A stretch of DNA of 49,607 nucleotides, taken from Porticoccaceae bacterium. Its GTDB lineage: Bacteria; Pseudomonadota; Gammaproteobacteria; Pseudomonadales; Porticoccaceae. The position numbers and the translations under genes are program-made. The notes under the pieces were generated by a model, which was not told the DNA's origin, made no database searches, and worked only from the letters and a program-made list of their open reading frames with translations. The DNA is taken from contig JAQWUP010000079.1 of assembly GCA_029242085.1 (NCBI GenBank), positions 1-49,607 on the forward strand, read 5' to 3'. Shown one piece after another: positions 30,714 through 39,945 of this stretch. Positions within the stretch are counted from its first letter, which is position 1. Every line of letters starts with the position of its first letter.

Positions 30714-30997
30714 TAAACCACCCAGCCCCTGCTGCAGGCCTGTCCTATTGCGAGCGCTGCAGCGCTGTGCATTTTTAGTTTGAGCCAGCAGCGTTTAAGG
30801 GGGTTACGTCGCCAGTAAAAGGTCGGGTAGATAGCCAGCATGGCCCCTGAAAACAGGCCCCAGACCTGATTTTGTTTGGATGTCGCAAACAGACCCAACA
30901 GATTGCCCAGCAAATAATCACAACTGGCGACAACCAATAGGCCCCAGCCAGCCAGCATCGATAGTGCGACTATAGTTCCTGTCAATGCGGCTAGCAC
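30680..30997 (-). CDS. Small membrane ORF upstream, possibly the split N-terminal part
   Basis: The 105-residue reading starts with GTG at 30997 and has two hydrophobic spans (about 4-36 and 46-62) followed by YWRRNPLKR. The last 35 residues look less like protein than the overlapping downstream frame. A minus-one shift near 30765-30785 would fuse it to the next ORF into one protein of about 300 residues. No family recognised. Upstream, 30998-31254 has no gene that I can support. Confidence 0.4.
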   Translation of the reverse strand: MLAALTGTIVALSMLAGWGLLVVASCDYLLGNLLGLFATSKQNQVWGLFSGAMLAIYPTFYWRRNPLKRCWLKLKMHSAAALAIGQACSRGWVVYCAAVTPISIS

Positions 30998-31254
30998 GGA
31001 GGAATCCTAGCCACTGGCAAGGGCTGCAAATAACTTTGTTTAAAAAAAGCTTGTGCGAAAGAATTCGCCAATTCCATGACCGGATTTCCTTATCAAATTG
31101 CCAAAAATAGCGTCCTTCGTTGGCGCTGGCACAGTATCGCCCAGATAACATCCATGTCACTAAAAGAGCCGAACTACTGCAAATATAATAAGAAGTGAGG
31201 CTTCAACTACTATTATTCGGATTACTGTAGTTAGTGTTTTACGATTCTTCCAAT

Positions 31255-32364
31255 CTATTTTTGCATACTGTGAGGGTCGGGGTCAGCTTGCTCCTCAGTG
31301 GCAATATGCAATGTTGATGTGGGGAACGCCATCTCGGCATCATTGGCGGTGACAATTTCCGCGACCCTGAGCAAAACATCCTGCTTGATCTGATGAAAAT
31401 CAATCCAATTGGTGGTTTTGGTAAAGGTATAGACAAAGAAATCTACTGAACTTGCCGAAAATTTATTAAAGTTAACAATCATGGTCTGATTGGTATCAAT
31501 CTCCGGATGCGCCATCAACATAGCGGTAACCTGGGTCACAATGGCATCCATGCTGCTTATATCCTGATAGCGGATACCCACAGTCTCATAGATCCGACGA
31601 TTGCTCATGCGCGAGGGATTCTCAACCGAGATGCTGGCAAATACCGAGTTGGGAATATACAGGGGACGCTTGTCGAAGGTTCGAATTCTCGTCAGACGCC
31701 AACCAATATCTTCAACCACACCCTCGATCTCTTTGTCAGGTGAGCGAATCCAATCACCGACTGAAAATGGGCGATCCAGATAAATCATCAGCCCGCCGAA
31801 AAAGTTAGCCAGCAGATCTTTGGCGGCAAAGCCCACCGCAATACCTCCGATACCACCAAATGCCAGTAGCCCAGAAATACTGTAACCAAAAAGCTGCATC
31901 GCAATAAGTACGCCGGTAATAATCACCGAGGCCCGCAGCAACTTGCCCACTGCCCGCACTGTAGTGGCATCCAGCGGCTTGGCGATATAGTCCGGATGGA
32001 CCAGGTTGCGCTCAGCGCGCTTGATAAAATTAGTCAGGAATATGGTGCCGAGAAATATCAGTGCCAGACGATTGATCGGATCAATCATTGCCTGTAGCGG
32101 CGAGTCAATTTTTTGCGCCGCTATACCCGCAGCAAAGTTAATACCAAGAATCCAGATCAACCAAATGGCTGGACGCCGACAGGCTTCTATAAGGGCATCG
32201 TCCCACACCGTTTGAGTTTTGGCCGCCTGCCGCTCCAGCTTATCAATCACCCGATTGAGCACAAACCCCAAGCTCAGCGCAATCAGCACTATGACAAACA
32301 GCTCAAACACCCACAGGTAGTGTTCACCGGTTAAGTTGACCAACCAACTTTTGAGATGATTCAT
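31255..32364 (-). CDS. MscS-family mechanosensitive channel
   Basis: The 369-residue protein has four or five N-terminal spans, the pore-lining helix and MscS beta domain with SGLLAFGGIGGIAVGFAAKD near 165-184, and ANFFGGLMIYLDRPFSVGDWI right after. PLYIPNSVFASISVENPSR near 230 and the alpha/beta C-terminal domain to about 350 complete it. It is closest in layout to the YnaI/MscM-size channels, which release solutes at membrane stretch. GGACGGA precedes the ATG, and eight bases separate it from the nagZ stop, so both are probably co-transcribed. Confidence 0.92.
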   Translation of the reverse strand: MNHLKSWLVNLTGEHYLWVFELFVIVLIALSLGFVLNRVIDKLERQAAKTQTVWDDALIEACRRPAIWLIWILGINFAAGIAAQKIDSPLQAMIDPINRLALIFLGTIFLTNFIKRAERNLVHPDYIAKPLDATTVRAVGKLLRASVIITGVLIAMQLFGYSISGLLAFGGIGGIAVGFAAKDLLANFFGGLMIYLDRPFSVGDWIRSPDKEIEGVVEDIGWRLTRIRTFDKRPLYIPNSVFASISVENPSRMSNRRIYETVGIRYQDISSMDAIVTQVTAMLMAHPEIDTNQTMIVNFNKFSASSVDFFVYTFTKTTNWIDFHQIKQDVLLRVAEIVTANDAEMAFPTSTLHIATEEQADPDPHSMQK

Positions 32365-32372
32365 ATTCCGTC

Positions 32373-33407
32373 CTATTTAGCACTCAATTGTTTTAGTTTT
32401 TCAATGATCTCAACTCGCCGAGGATGGTTTTCAAGCTCATCCCAGCTCATAAACTGCCGCGCGCGCATCTGCGCAATCTTGTCACTGCTATCCACCGCAG
32501 TAACAGTCATAAAGTCTATCACCTGTTGCGCACCCTCTGGGCAATTGCATACCAGAATCATATCGCACCCAGCGTCCAGTGCTAGCTTGGCTTTGTCTAT
32601 ATAGCCCCCGGCAATATCAGCACCTTTCATGCTGAGATCGTCGCTAAATATCACCCCTTTGAAACCCAGCCTGTCACGCAATATGGTTTGCAGCCAGAAC
32701 GAGGAGAAACCTACGGAACAGGGGTCAATCGCAGGGAAGGTAATATGCGCGGGCATAATGCCGCCCAGAGATTCGCTCAGGGCATCAAACGGTTTCAGAT
32801 CGTGGACCTCAAGCGACTGCCAACTGCGTGTATCGATCGGCGCTTCGAGGTGACTGTCGGCGACAATACCGCCATGACCAGGGAAATGTTTGCCCGTAGC
32901 TGCCATGCCAGCCTCATGCATACCGTCGATAAAAGCCTGAGCCACATCGATAACAGCCTGAGGTTGATCGGAAAAAGAACGGTCGCCAATAATACTGCTG
33001 GTATCTCGGTCGACATCGAGTACCGGAGCAAAGCTAATATCCAGACCGCAGGCGATAACCTCGGCCGCCATCAGCCAGCCAGCATCTCTGGCCAGTGCCA
33101 GGCCCACCTCTGAATTCTGCGCCACCAGATCACCCAGAGCCTGCATCGGCGGAAAGCGGGTAAAGCCGTCGCGAAAACGCTGCACCACTCCACCCTCTTG
33201 GTCTACAGCGATCAGCAGCTGTGCCGATGCAGCTCTAATCTGGCCAACAAGAGCGCTGATCTGCGCGCGGTTTTCAACATTGCGGGCAAATAAAATAACA
33301 CCTCCTACATGAGGATTCTGTAGCTGCTTATACTCATCGTCACTGAGGCTGGTACCAGCCACATCGAGCATCAGACGTCCGTACTTTTCAGGCTGTTTAG
33401 TGTTCAT
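32373..33407 (-). CDS. nagZ: Beta-N-acetylhexosaminidase (GH3)
   Basis: Cytosolic glycosidase of peptidoglycan recycling. It removes GlcNAc from anhydro-muropeptides. At 344 residues it has the short single-domain form. KHFPGHGGIVADSHLEAP near residue 174 holds the catalytic His/Asp loop, and FSDDLSMKG near 247 carries the nucleophile Asp. The ATG at 33407 is chosen; the reading from 33422 adds five residues. No signal peptide, as expected. Confidence 0.95.
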   Translation of the reverse strand: MNTKQPEKYGRLMLDVAGTSLSDDEYKQLQNPHVGGVILFARNVENRAQISALVGQIRAASAQLLIAVDQEGGVVQRFRDGFTRFPPMQALGDLVAQNSEVGLALARDAGWLMAAEVIACGLDISFAPVLDVDRDTSSIIGDRSFSDQPQAVIDVAQAFIDGMHEAGMAATGKHFPGHGGIVADSHLEAPIDTRSWQSLEVHDLKPFDALSESLGGIMPAHITFPAIDPCSVGFSSFWLQTILRDRLGFKGVIFSDDLSMKGADIAGGYIDKAKLALDAGCDMILVCNCPEGAQQVIDFMTVTAVDSSDKIAQMRARQFMSWDELENHPRRVEIIEKLKQLSAK

Positions 33408-33692
33408 ACTGTTCCATGTCAATCGTGGTTTTAAATCATTGTTTAGACGGATTTAATGTTAAAGGCGAGCCCGCTATTCCTTTGGGGTATTTTACCCATT
33501 TATTACATCTCAGCATCAAAAAGAATAACACTATGTTTTATGAGGAGTTAAGTAATCTATGTAAAAATCTACTTAACATTTCTTCGCCAACTTACATTTT
33601 TGCCACTAAAAACAACTCAGTGCAACCGGCACAGGTTAGTGATATTTTTAATCGTCTCGAAAAGTATCCAACAACTATCAGGAGAAAGATCA

Positions 33693-34009
33693 TGGCTATT
33701 CATGTTCCATCTATTGGTAACTGGTATCAAGATATTGCCGTAAGTCGGCTGTTTGAGATAGTTGCAATCGATGACTATACAGCCTCCATCGACATCAGAT
33801 ACGAAGACGGCGAATATGACGATATCAGCTTCGATGGCTGGTCGCAGATGGCGCTGGTGCAGGCCAATCCTCCAGAGGACTGGCGCAGTTCAATGAATCT
33901 CAGTGACGACGAACGCTTTTTTGCCGATGCGGTTTTTATCCCCGCCTCCGGCAGCGATCCACTGTCCAGCCTGGAACCCGATACCCAATTTGGCTGGGAT
34001 GAATTTTAA
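33693..34009 (+). CDS. DUF6763-like small protein
   Basis: The 105-residue protein starts MAIHVPSIGNWYQDI, with LFEIVAIDDYTASIDIRYEDGEYDDISFDGWSQM split over two strands' worth of pattern and PPEDW after it. This is a small acidic protein widespread in gammaproteobacteria, of unknown role. AGGAGA six bases before the ATG at 33693 sets the start. The frame stays open for 92 more codons upstream to 33416, through AT-rich sequence of other character. Its stop overlaps the convergent LOG gene by four bases. Confidence 0.75.
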
Positions 34010-34665
34010 AGCTCACCAGCCGGGTTAGAATTTCCCGAGTGGATATGTCTCAGTATTACCTGAGCTGCCTGCTCGCTATTGTCGACAAGCTGAAACAGTT
34101 CAAGCTCGGCCTCAGAAATACAGCCCTCCTCGAGCATGCGCTGTTTAATCCAGTCAACCAATCCAGCCCAGTAGGCAACGCCGACCAAGACAATTGGAAA
34201 TGGCTCGACCTTGCCGGTCTGAACCAATGTCAGGGCCTCAAATAACTCATCCAATGTGGCATAGCCGCCGGGAAAGATAACGAAGCCCACCGCATGCTTA
34301 ACAAACAGATATTTGCGCACAAAAAAATAGCGAAAGTCGAGGGATAGATTCTGATAGGGATTGCTGGTCTGCTCGAATGGCAGCTCAACATTCAATCCGA
34401 CGGATGTTGCCTGAGTGGAAAAACATCCTCTATTGGCCCCCTCCATAATCCCCGGGCCACCACCGGTTATAACCGGCACTCCCTCCTTACCCAGCAACTC
34501 ACCCAGAATCTGGGCCTGTCGATAGGGTTCAGATTGCGCCGCAAAACGAGCGCCGCCAAAAACCGTTACCGCCGCACCTGTTTTTAATAATCTATCTGTT
34601 CCATCGACTAATTCTGACTGAATACGCAGCACGCGCCACGCTTCTTGAACCTTTGCTTCAAGCAT
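34006..34665 (-). CDS. LOG-family nucleotide 5'-monophosphate phosphoribohydrolase
   Basis: The 219-residue protein has the lysine-decarboxylase-like/LOG fold with GGGPGIMEGANRGCF near 88-102 and FPGGYATLDELFEALTL near 130-147, the Rossmann-type active site of TIGR00730 proteins. Such enzymes release the base from nucleotide monophosphates. Older annotations as lysine decarboxylase are not supported. The exact substrate is unknown. It starts 55 bases from the lexA SOS box and is divergent from lexA. Confidence 0.88.
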   Translation of the reverse strand: MLEAKVQEAWRVLRIQSELVDGTDRLLKTGAAVTVFGGARFAAQSEPYRQAQILGELLGKEGVPVITGGGPGIMEGANRGCFSTQATSVGLNVELPFEQTSNPYQNLSLDFRYFFVRKYLFVKHAVGFVIFPGGYATLDELFEALTLVQTGKVEPFPIVLVGVAYWAGLVDWIKQRMLEEGCISEAELELFQLVDNSEQAAQVILRHIHSGNSNPAGEL

Positions 34666-34702
34666 CTATTTAAGCCTCTGTTTAGTTTAAATATAGTAGA
34701 GC

Positions 34703-34730
34703 TTGCCAAACATTGAATACTGTATATAAT
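34703..34730 (+). promoter_or_regulatory. lexA promoter
   Basis: TTGCCA at 34703-34708 (five of six to the -35 consensus) and TATAAT at 34725-34730 are separated by 16 bases. The -10 lies wholly inside the SOS box. The lexA ATG follows 28 bases later with TGAGGA as ribosome site. Confidence 0.8.
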
Positions 34731-34735
34731 TACAG
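34720..34735. promoter_or_regulatory. SOS box (LexA operator)
   Basis: CTGTATATAATTACAG fits the CTG-N10-CAG operator exactly and reads CTGT at one end and ACAG at the other. Its position over the -10 of lexA means LexA binding blocks polymerase, the known autoregulation. It could also affect the divergent LOG gene 55 bases away. Confidence 0.92.
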
Positions 34736-34758
34736 CCATTAGCAATGAGGATTCTCTT

Positions 34759-35364
34759 ATGGAACGTCTTACCGCTCGACAGCAACAAATTTTTGATCTG
34801 ATTAAAGACAATCTGGATGAAACCGGCTATCCACCCACTAGAGCCGAAATAGCCCAAACCCTGGGATTTCGCTCGGCCAATGCTGCTGAAGATCATCTGC
34901 GAGCCCTGGCCCGCAAAGGGGTGATCGAGATGATCCCTGGTGCCTCGAGAGGTATTCGCATTGTTGAACAGTTCAGTGGAATCCCTATCGTCGGCCGAGT
35001 CGCGGCAGGTGAGCCAATACTGGCAGAGCAAAATATTGAAGAATATCAAGAGGTGCCATCGAGCACCTTTCATCCCCATGCGGACTATTTTTTGCGTGTC
35101 CAGGGACAGAGTATGGTCGATGTTGGCATTATGGATGGTGATCTATTGGCTGTGCATCAGCAGCCGACTGCTGATAATCAGCAGATTGTCGTTGCCCGTG
35201 TCGATGGTGAGGTGACGGTAAAGCGTCTTAAGCGCACGCGCAGCAAGCACGAGATTCAGCTACTACCTGAAAACCGCGATTACTCACCCATCATAGTGGA
35301 TTTACGTGCTCAAGAATTCGCTATTGAAGGTCTCGCAGTGGGTGTTGTCAGGGTTGCAATCTAA
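34759..35364 (+). CDS. lexA: SOS repressor LexA
   Basis: Repressor of DNA damage genes, 201 residues. The N-terminal winged helix includes [23 protein letters not shown] near 25-47. The self-cleavage site is A83-G84 in RVAAGEP and the catalytic dyad is S118 (QGQSM) and K155 (VTVKRL). Every functional residue is in place. It has its own SOS box and a terminator right after it. The neighbouring SOS gene sulA, which follows lexA in Pseudomonas, is not here. Confidence 0.98.
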   Translation: MERLTARQQQIFDLIKDNLDETGYPPTRAEIAQTLGFRSANAAEDHLRALARKGVIEMIPGASRGIRIVEQFSGIPIVGRVAAGEPILAEQNIEEYQEVPSSTFHPHADYFLRVQGQSMVDVGIMDGDLLAVHQQPTADNQQIVVARVDGEVTVKRLKRTRSKHEIQLLPENRDYSPIIVDLRAQEFAIEGLAVGVVRVAI

Positions 35365-35714
35365 ACCGAAGAATTAGCAAACCGGTAGTCTGCTACCGGT
35401 TTTCCCTCAATAACGTGCTCTTGCAGGATTCGCTCAATAACCTCTGGGGTACAGCTGTGGTACCAAGTACCATCTGGGTAACTGAGCATAATAGGCCCCT
35501 GCCGACAAATTCTCAGGCAGTCCACCTTAGAGCGATAGACCCCAGAGTCGACGTCCAAAAGGCCCATCTCACGAATACGTCGCTTAAGATACTCCCAGGA
35601 CTCAGCGGCCTGATTTTCCGGCGCGCACTTGCCCGCCGTGCAGAGCATTAAATGTTGCCGGTACGTCGAGACCTTGCGCTGTTCGGCAAGTTTTTCAAGC
35701 ATGGATATATCCAT
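35361..35714 (-). CDS. Thioredoxin-like [2Fe-2S] ferredoxin
   Basis: The 117-residue protein has the pattern C25-x4-C30 ... C66-x3-C70 ([11 protein letters not shown] and [10 protein letters not shown]), typical of thioredoxin-fold [2Fe-2S] ferredoxins and the NuoE-like group. It is probably a small cytosolic electron carrier; the partner is unknown. Its end overlaps lexA by four bases, and its last codons hold the lexA terminator hairpin. Confidence 0.85.
   Translation of the reverse strand: MDISMLEKLAEQRKVSTYRQHLMLCTAGKCAPENQAAESWEYLKRRIREMGLLDVDSGVYRSKVDCLRICRQGPIMLSYPDGTWYHSCTPEVIERILQEHVIEGKPVADYRFANSSV
35379..35405 (+). terminator. Terminator after lexA
   Basis: AAACCGGTAG and CTACCGGTTT pair perfectly over ten bases around the loop TCTG, 14 bases past the lexA stop. 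Only a short T run follows (TTT then CCC). The hairpin lies inside the 3' coding end of the convergent ferredoxin gene. Confidence 0.65.
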
Positions 35715-35746
35715 TTTACTGGGTGCTTTGCTCTTGGGGATTTTAC

Positions 35747-35992
35747 TTAGTGAAGGGTATGGCGCTTGTCATCCAGATCAGCCGCTGCTGGTGTCCGCTC
35801 TTCGTTGATCTCAAATACGGCCTGAATGCCTGCATCCATCATACTCTTGGCCACATCAATATGCTTGCCATCTAGATAGTCGAGAACTTCGGGTGAAAAA
35901 GTAATACGTACTAACGGCTCGTCCGTGCCTGAGCGCTGCAGCGCAACTTCTCCATCATCCAGCATAATGAGTTCAAATTCGGTCAGGGCCAT
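35747..35992 (-). CDS. Conserved small protein (PA3009-like position)
   Basis: The 81-residue acidic protein starts [20 protein letters not shown], with [11 protein letters not shown] near 33-43. I know no function. A gene like this sits between topA and lexA in Pseudomonas (PA3009, from memory), so orthology by position is likely. GGAA precedes the ATG. It lies 81 bases after the DUF6586-like gene and 32 before the ferredoxin gene in the same direction. Confidence 0.75.
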   Translation of the reverse strand: MALTEFELIMLDDGEVALQRSGTDEPLVRITFSPEVLDYLDGKHIDVAKSMMDAGIQAVFEINEERTPAAADLDDKRHTLH

Positions 35993-36073
35993 GCTTAGTT
36001 TCCAATAATAATTACTTCTAGGTAATAGTCTAGCAGCTACACCGCTCAGTGTTAACCTCGGTTTAGCCCAGTA

Positions 36074-36592
36074 TTAAAATTCGATCATCATATCCCGTTG
36101 ACGATCGACTAATTCTTGCATCTGACCCAGCCATTTACGGGCCTGTTGAATATCCCAATCAATAGGGTCACCGCTGATATCGACTGCAATCATCGGCAGT
36201 CGATCAGCATCCATCTCGGCTCTGCGCGCCACTGGCACAATGTAGAGATGTCGATGAGCATTTAATAACTCCATCACCCAGGATTTGCTGTCTGCTTCGA
36301 GGTCATTTAATTCAATGGCTTCGCCCGGAGTTTTACCTTCGGCATCAAGTAGCTCCAACAGTGACGCTGCGCTTACCACTGCCTCCGGATCTTGCATTTT
36401 GTAGTTAGAGGCCACATCTTGCAGATGCCAGTACCAGGCTCGCTGCAACTGCAGCGCCACTGACTGCGCAATGGCGGTCGCCTGATGACTATCCTGCTGA
36501 CCGCTCACCGAGGTCTTAATTTCTGTGGCGAGTAACTGCTCGGCAAATAATAGCTTCTGATTGACCGCAGACAGATAGGCAGAGAGGGCCAT
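36074..36592 (-). CDS. DUF6586-family protein
   Basis: The 172-residue protein is largely helical, without signal or spans (AVNQKLLFAEQLLA near 8-21; LQRAWYWHLQDVA near 48-60; MQELVDRQRDM at the end). The type occupies the position of PA3010 next to topA in Pseudomonas and is known as DUF6586. No catalytic motif is visible. It starts five bases after the topA stop, so co-transcription is very likely. Confidence 0.75.
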   Translation of the reverse strand: MALSAYLSAVNQKLLFAEQLLATEIKTSVSGQQDSHQATAIAQSVALQLQRAWYWHLQDVASNYKMQDPEAVVSAASLLELLDAEGKTPGEAIELNDLEADSKSWVMELLNAHRHLYIVPVARRAEMDADRLPMIAVDISGDPIDWDIQQARKWLGQMQELVDRQRDMMIEF

Positions 36593-36597
36593 GCTCT

Positions 36598-39255
36598 CTA
36601 CTTACCTTTTTCAGCGGCCTTCCAGCTACCACTGCTGTAGAAGGCACTCCAACCAGTTGGCTTGCCATCGTCTTCACTCCGCACATACTGCTCTTTGGTC
36701 TTGCGGCTATAGCGAATCACCGTGGTCTTCCCCTCCGGATCCATAACTGGCGCCGTGAGCAAAAACTGATACTTATCATCGATCTGCTCTTTGTAGGGCA
36801 GTAGCTCGCTGACAGTCGGTGCTCTGGTCTCGCGATGACGCGGGAACTGACTGGCCGCGAGAAAGATTCCCGACGCACCATCGCGCAGTACATAATGATC
36901 ATCAACCTTAACGCAGCGCAGTTCCGGCATAGAGATAGGATCCACCTTAGGCGGCGCCGCTTCACCATTGCGCAGTAATTTACGGGTATTCTTACAGGCC
37001 ACACCCTCGGCATTTTCGCCGGTACAGCCAAAGTACTTACCAAAACGGCCAGTCTTAAGCTGCATATCACTGCCACATTTGTCACATTCGATCACCGGGC
37101 CCTCATAGCCCTTGATCACGTATTGGCCAATCTCGATCTCGTGACCAATACAGTCCGGGTTATTGCCGCAGACATGCAGCTTGCGCGTTTCATCGAGCAG
37201 ATAGCTATCCATCGATGTATTGCACAGCTTGCAGCGATGCTTGTGCATCAACAGCTTGGATTCTGCCTCATCATCTTCTTCGATATTAATGGCTTCATCA
37301 CCGGCAGTCAGGTTAACCGTGTGCTTGCAACGCTCTTTAGGCGGTAACGCATAGCCCGAGCAGCCCAAAAATACGCCTGTACCCGCTGTTCTAATCATCA
37401 TTGGACGGCCACATTTGGTGCAGGCAATATCGGTCTCAGAGGGCATATTGGGGCGCATACCCCCATCGGCAACTTTAGCCAGGCCAACCTGTTCATTGAA
37501 CCCTTTGTAAAAGGTATTGAGCAGCTGCTTCCAGTTCAGCTTGCCATCGGCAACCTCATCGAGACGCTCTTCCATGGTAGCGGTAAAACCATAATCCATC
37601 AGATCGGTAAAGCTCTCAGAGAGCCGGTCAGTGACAATATCACCGATCTTTTCGGCAAAAATTCGCTTGTTCTCAATGCGTACATAGCCACGATCTTGAA
37701 TCGTGGAGATAATCGACGCGTAGGTGGAGGGTCGGCCAATACCGCGCTTCTCCAACTCTTTAACCAGCGCCGCTTCTGAAAAACGTGCGGTGGGCTTAGT
37801 AAAGTGCTGCTGGGGAATCAACAGCAGCATATTCATCAGATCGCCCTGCTGTAAATCTGGCAATTCGCCATCTTCGTCTTTACTGGCTTTCGGTGGCATA
37901 ACCGCGAGATAACCGTCAAAGCGTGTCACTCTGCCTTTAGCGGTTAAATCGAAGTCGCCGGCCGACACAGTAATGGTCGTGGCAGTAAACTCGGCATTGG
38001 TCATCTGACAGGCGACAAACTGCTGCCAGATAAGTTGGTAGAGTCTGCGAGCATCCACTTCCATATCATCCAGACTACCGGGACGAATATCGATATTAGA
38101 TGGACGGATCGCTTCGTGGGCCTCCTGAGCGCCCGACTTGCTGCTGTAGCCAATCGGCTCATCCGGGAGATACTTGGCGCCATGATGCTGCTGAATATAT
38201 TCTCGGCAGGCCGCCACCGCATCCGCACTCAGGTTTGTCGAGTCGGTTCGCATATAGGTAATGTAGCCCGCCTCGTAGAGACGCTGAGCCATCATCATGG
38301 TTTTCTTAACCCCAAAGCCCAGCCGCGTGCTGGCCGCCTGCTGCAGAGTAGAGGTAATAAACGGTGCCGAAGGTTTGGACTTGGTTGGTCGGTCCTCGCG
38401 TTTGCTAACCGCGTAATCCGCTTCACGCAGAGCGGCCAAGGCCTGATCTGCCTGCTCTTTATTGGCCGGGCGGAAGGCCTTACCAAGCTGCTTCTTAACA
38501 TCAAAGCGAACTTTCAGATCATTATTCTCGTCCTGCTCTCGCTCTTCCAAGTCGGCCTGAACAGTCCAGTATTCCTCGGGGATAAAGGCGCGAATTTCAC
38601 GCTCGCGCTCGACAATCATCTTTAAGGCTACAGATTGCACCCTACCTGCGGACAGGCCACGGCCAACTTTTTCCCATAGCAGCGGCGACACCATAAAGCC
38701 TACGACTCGGTCTAGAAAACGTCGCGCCTGCTGGGCGTCGACCCGAGCGGTATTTAACTCACCCGGATCTTCAAATGCTTTGCGAATAGCCTTTTTGGTA
38801 ATCTCATTAAACACCACACGCTTATATTGGCTTTTGTCCCCTATCGCCTGAGTAAGGTGCCAAGCAATAGCCTCACCCTCACGGTCCAAATCCGTCGCCA
38901 GATATACCGTGTCTGCATTTTTGGCCAGTTTTTTGAGTTCAGCAACCACCTTTTCTTTGCCGGGAAGCGTGGCATATTCAGCTTTCCAGTCATTGTCTGG
39001 GTCTATACCCATACTATTAATGAGCTGGGACTTGGCTTTTTTCTCGCGGTGGATAATCTTGTCTTCGGGCGATAGCTTGCGCGTGATCGCGGCCTGTCGG
39101 GCACGCTCTTTGGGATCAGTCGTTGTTCGGTTAGCGCCGGTTGGCAGGTCGCGAATATGGCCAACACTGGATTTAACAATAAAGTCGTCGCCCAAATACC
39201 GATTGATAGTTTTGGCTTTGGCTGGTGACTCTACAATAACTAAAGACTTACCCAT
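36598..39255 (-). CDS. topA: DNA topoisomerase I
   Basis: Type IA topoisomerase that relaxes negative supercoils. The 885-residue protein has the TOPRIM domain ([13 protein letters not shown] near 4; [13 protein letters not shown] near 110) and the active-site Tyr in [12 protein letters not shown] near 333. C-terminal zinc ribbons follow: [26 protein letters not shown] and [19 protein letters not shown] (about 590-720), then a last domain. The ATG at 39255 gives the canonical [11 protein letters not shown] start. It heads the set topA-DUF6586-PA3009-like. Confidence 0.97.
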   Translation of the reverse strand: MGKSLVIVESPAKAKTINRYLGDDFIVKSSVGHIRDLPTGANRTTTDPKERARQAAITRKLSPEDKIIHREKKAKSQLINSMGIDPDNDWKAEYATLPGKEKVVAELKKLAKNADTVYLATDLDREGEAIAWHLTQAIGDKSQYKRVVFNEITKKAIRKAFEDPGELNTARVDAQQARRFLDRVVGFMVSPLLWEKVGRGLSAGRVQSVALKMIVEREREIRAFIPEEYWTVQADLEEREQDENNDLKVRFDVKKQLGKAFRPANKEQADQALAALREADYAVSKREDRPTKSKPSAPFITSTLQQAASTRLGFGVKKTMMMAQRLYEAGYITYMRTDSTNLSADAVAACREYIQQHHGAKYLPDEPIGYSSKSGAQEAHEAIRPSNIDIRPGSLDDMEVDARRLYQLIWQQFVACQMTNAEFTATTITVSAGDFDLTAKGRVTRFDGYLAVMPPKASKDEDGELPDLQQGDLMNMLLLIPQQHFTKPTARFSEAALVKELEKRGIGRPSTYASIISTIQDRGYVRIENKRIFAEKIGDIVTDRLSESFTDLMDYGFTATMEERLDEVADGKLNWKQLLNTFYKGFNEQVGLAKVADGGMRPNMPSETDIACTKCGRPMMIRTAGTGVFLGCSGYALPPKERCKHTVNLTAGDEAINIEEDDEAESKLLMHKHRCKLCNTSMDSYLLDETRKLHVCGNNPDCIGHEIEIGQYVIKGYEGPVIECDKCGSDMQLKTGRFGKYFGCTGENAEGVACKNTRKLLRNGEAAPPKVDPISMPELRCVKVDDHYVLRDGASGIFLAASQFPRHRETRAPTVSELLPYKEQIDDKYQFLLTAPVMDPEGKTTVIRYSRKTKEQYVRSEDDGKPTGWSAFYSSGSWKAAEKGK

Positions 39256-39330
39256 AGTAGGACTCAATTCCTTAAGTACGGCCCCGTTTTCACCTGAAAA
39301 ACGTGGCGCTATTAAAATAAACTAACGCAT

Positions 39331-39383
39331 GTGATCAACACAAGGTGCGCATATATACGTGCTTGATCACCCTTTGGTCAAGC
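39331..39383. promoter_or_regulatory. Overlapping inverted repeats upstream of topA
   Basis: GTGATCAACAC (39331-39341) pairs with GTGCTTGATCAC (39359-39370), and GCTTGATCA (39361-39369) also pairs with TGGTCAAGC (39375-39383) over nine bases with one G-T. The two stems share bases and exclude each other. They lie between topA and the preceding gene, right after that gene's stop. Possible roles are a terminator without T run, or an operator. Confidence 0.4.
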
Positions 39384-39384
39384 C

Positions 39385-39870
39385 TCAATGACAAATTTCT
39401 TTTGCTTTATCTCGTAACGCCTGCAAATTTTCACCAATTATCTGCAGTGCCTGAGCATCGCCGCGCTCATCCCAGATCACACCAATACCCGCCCTGTTGG
39501 CGATCACCGCACTGACCCCCGAGGGCATTCGTGGGATCACTTTCACAAGTAGAGAATCCCATAGCGGATCAGCCTGATGCAGAGTCCAACGCCAACCAGC
39601 GCAATCAGATTCCCAACCGCGCTGACTGAAGCGATGTAAAACCCAGTCCTGATCGCAGTCTCTATCCAGCCAGGGAAGTCGGTAACAGACCGAGCCTAGT
39701 GCTGTTTCCTCATCTCGCGCATCGGGACGGCGATGCAGGCTCACCTGAATTGACAAACTAGTGGCCAGACTGCGCAGCTCGGTCATGCGCTTAGCATGCG
39801 GCGTTTGCTTGAGCCACATCAATGGTGATATCACCACAGCGACTATAAATAGTATTAACAACCAACTCAT
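39385..39870 (-). CDS. Single-span membrane protein, unknown
   Basis: The 161-residue protein has one N-terminal span (about 2-19) and a cytosolic domain with many Trp and Asp residues, among them CYRLPWLDRDC near 62-72 and IGVIWDERGD near 128. Similar proteins occur near topA in Pseudomonas relatives, sometimes mislabelled as translocase subunits. No function can be given. Confidence 0.7.
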   Translation of the reverse strand: MSWLLILFIVAVVISPLMWLKQTPHAKRMTELRSLATSLSIQVSLHRRPDARDEETALGSVCYRLPWLDRDCDQDWVLHRFSQRGWESDCAGWRWTLHQADPLWDSLLVKVIPRMPSGVSAVIANRAGIGVIWDERGDAQALQIIGENLQALRDKAKEICH

Positions 39871-39945
39871 TTCAGACTACTCTTACTCTTTATAGAGATA
39901 ACTAACCCGTTATAATCCATTTTTCAGCTTGCGAGGCTTAATATC

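Noticed and set aside
30918-31160. An 80-codon minus-strand ORF upstream of the membrane ORFs
   Set aside because: It has no ribosome site or signal, mixed composition and partly overlaps the more hydrophobic, better reading frame.
38035-38625. A 196-codon ORF antisense to topA
   Set aside because: It lies wholly within the well-supported topA and has no family resemblance; long antisense frames are expected in biased coding DNA.
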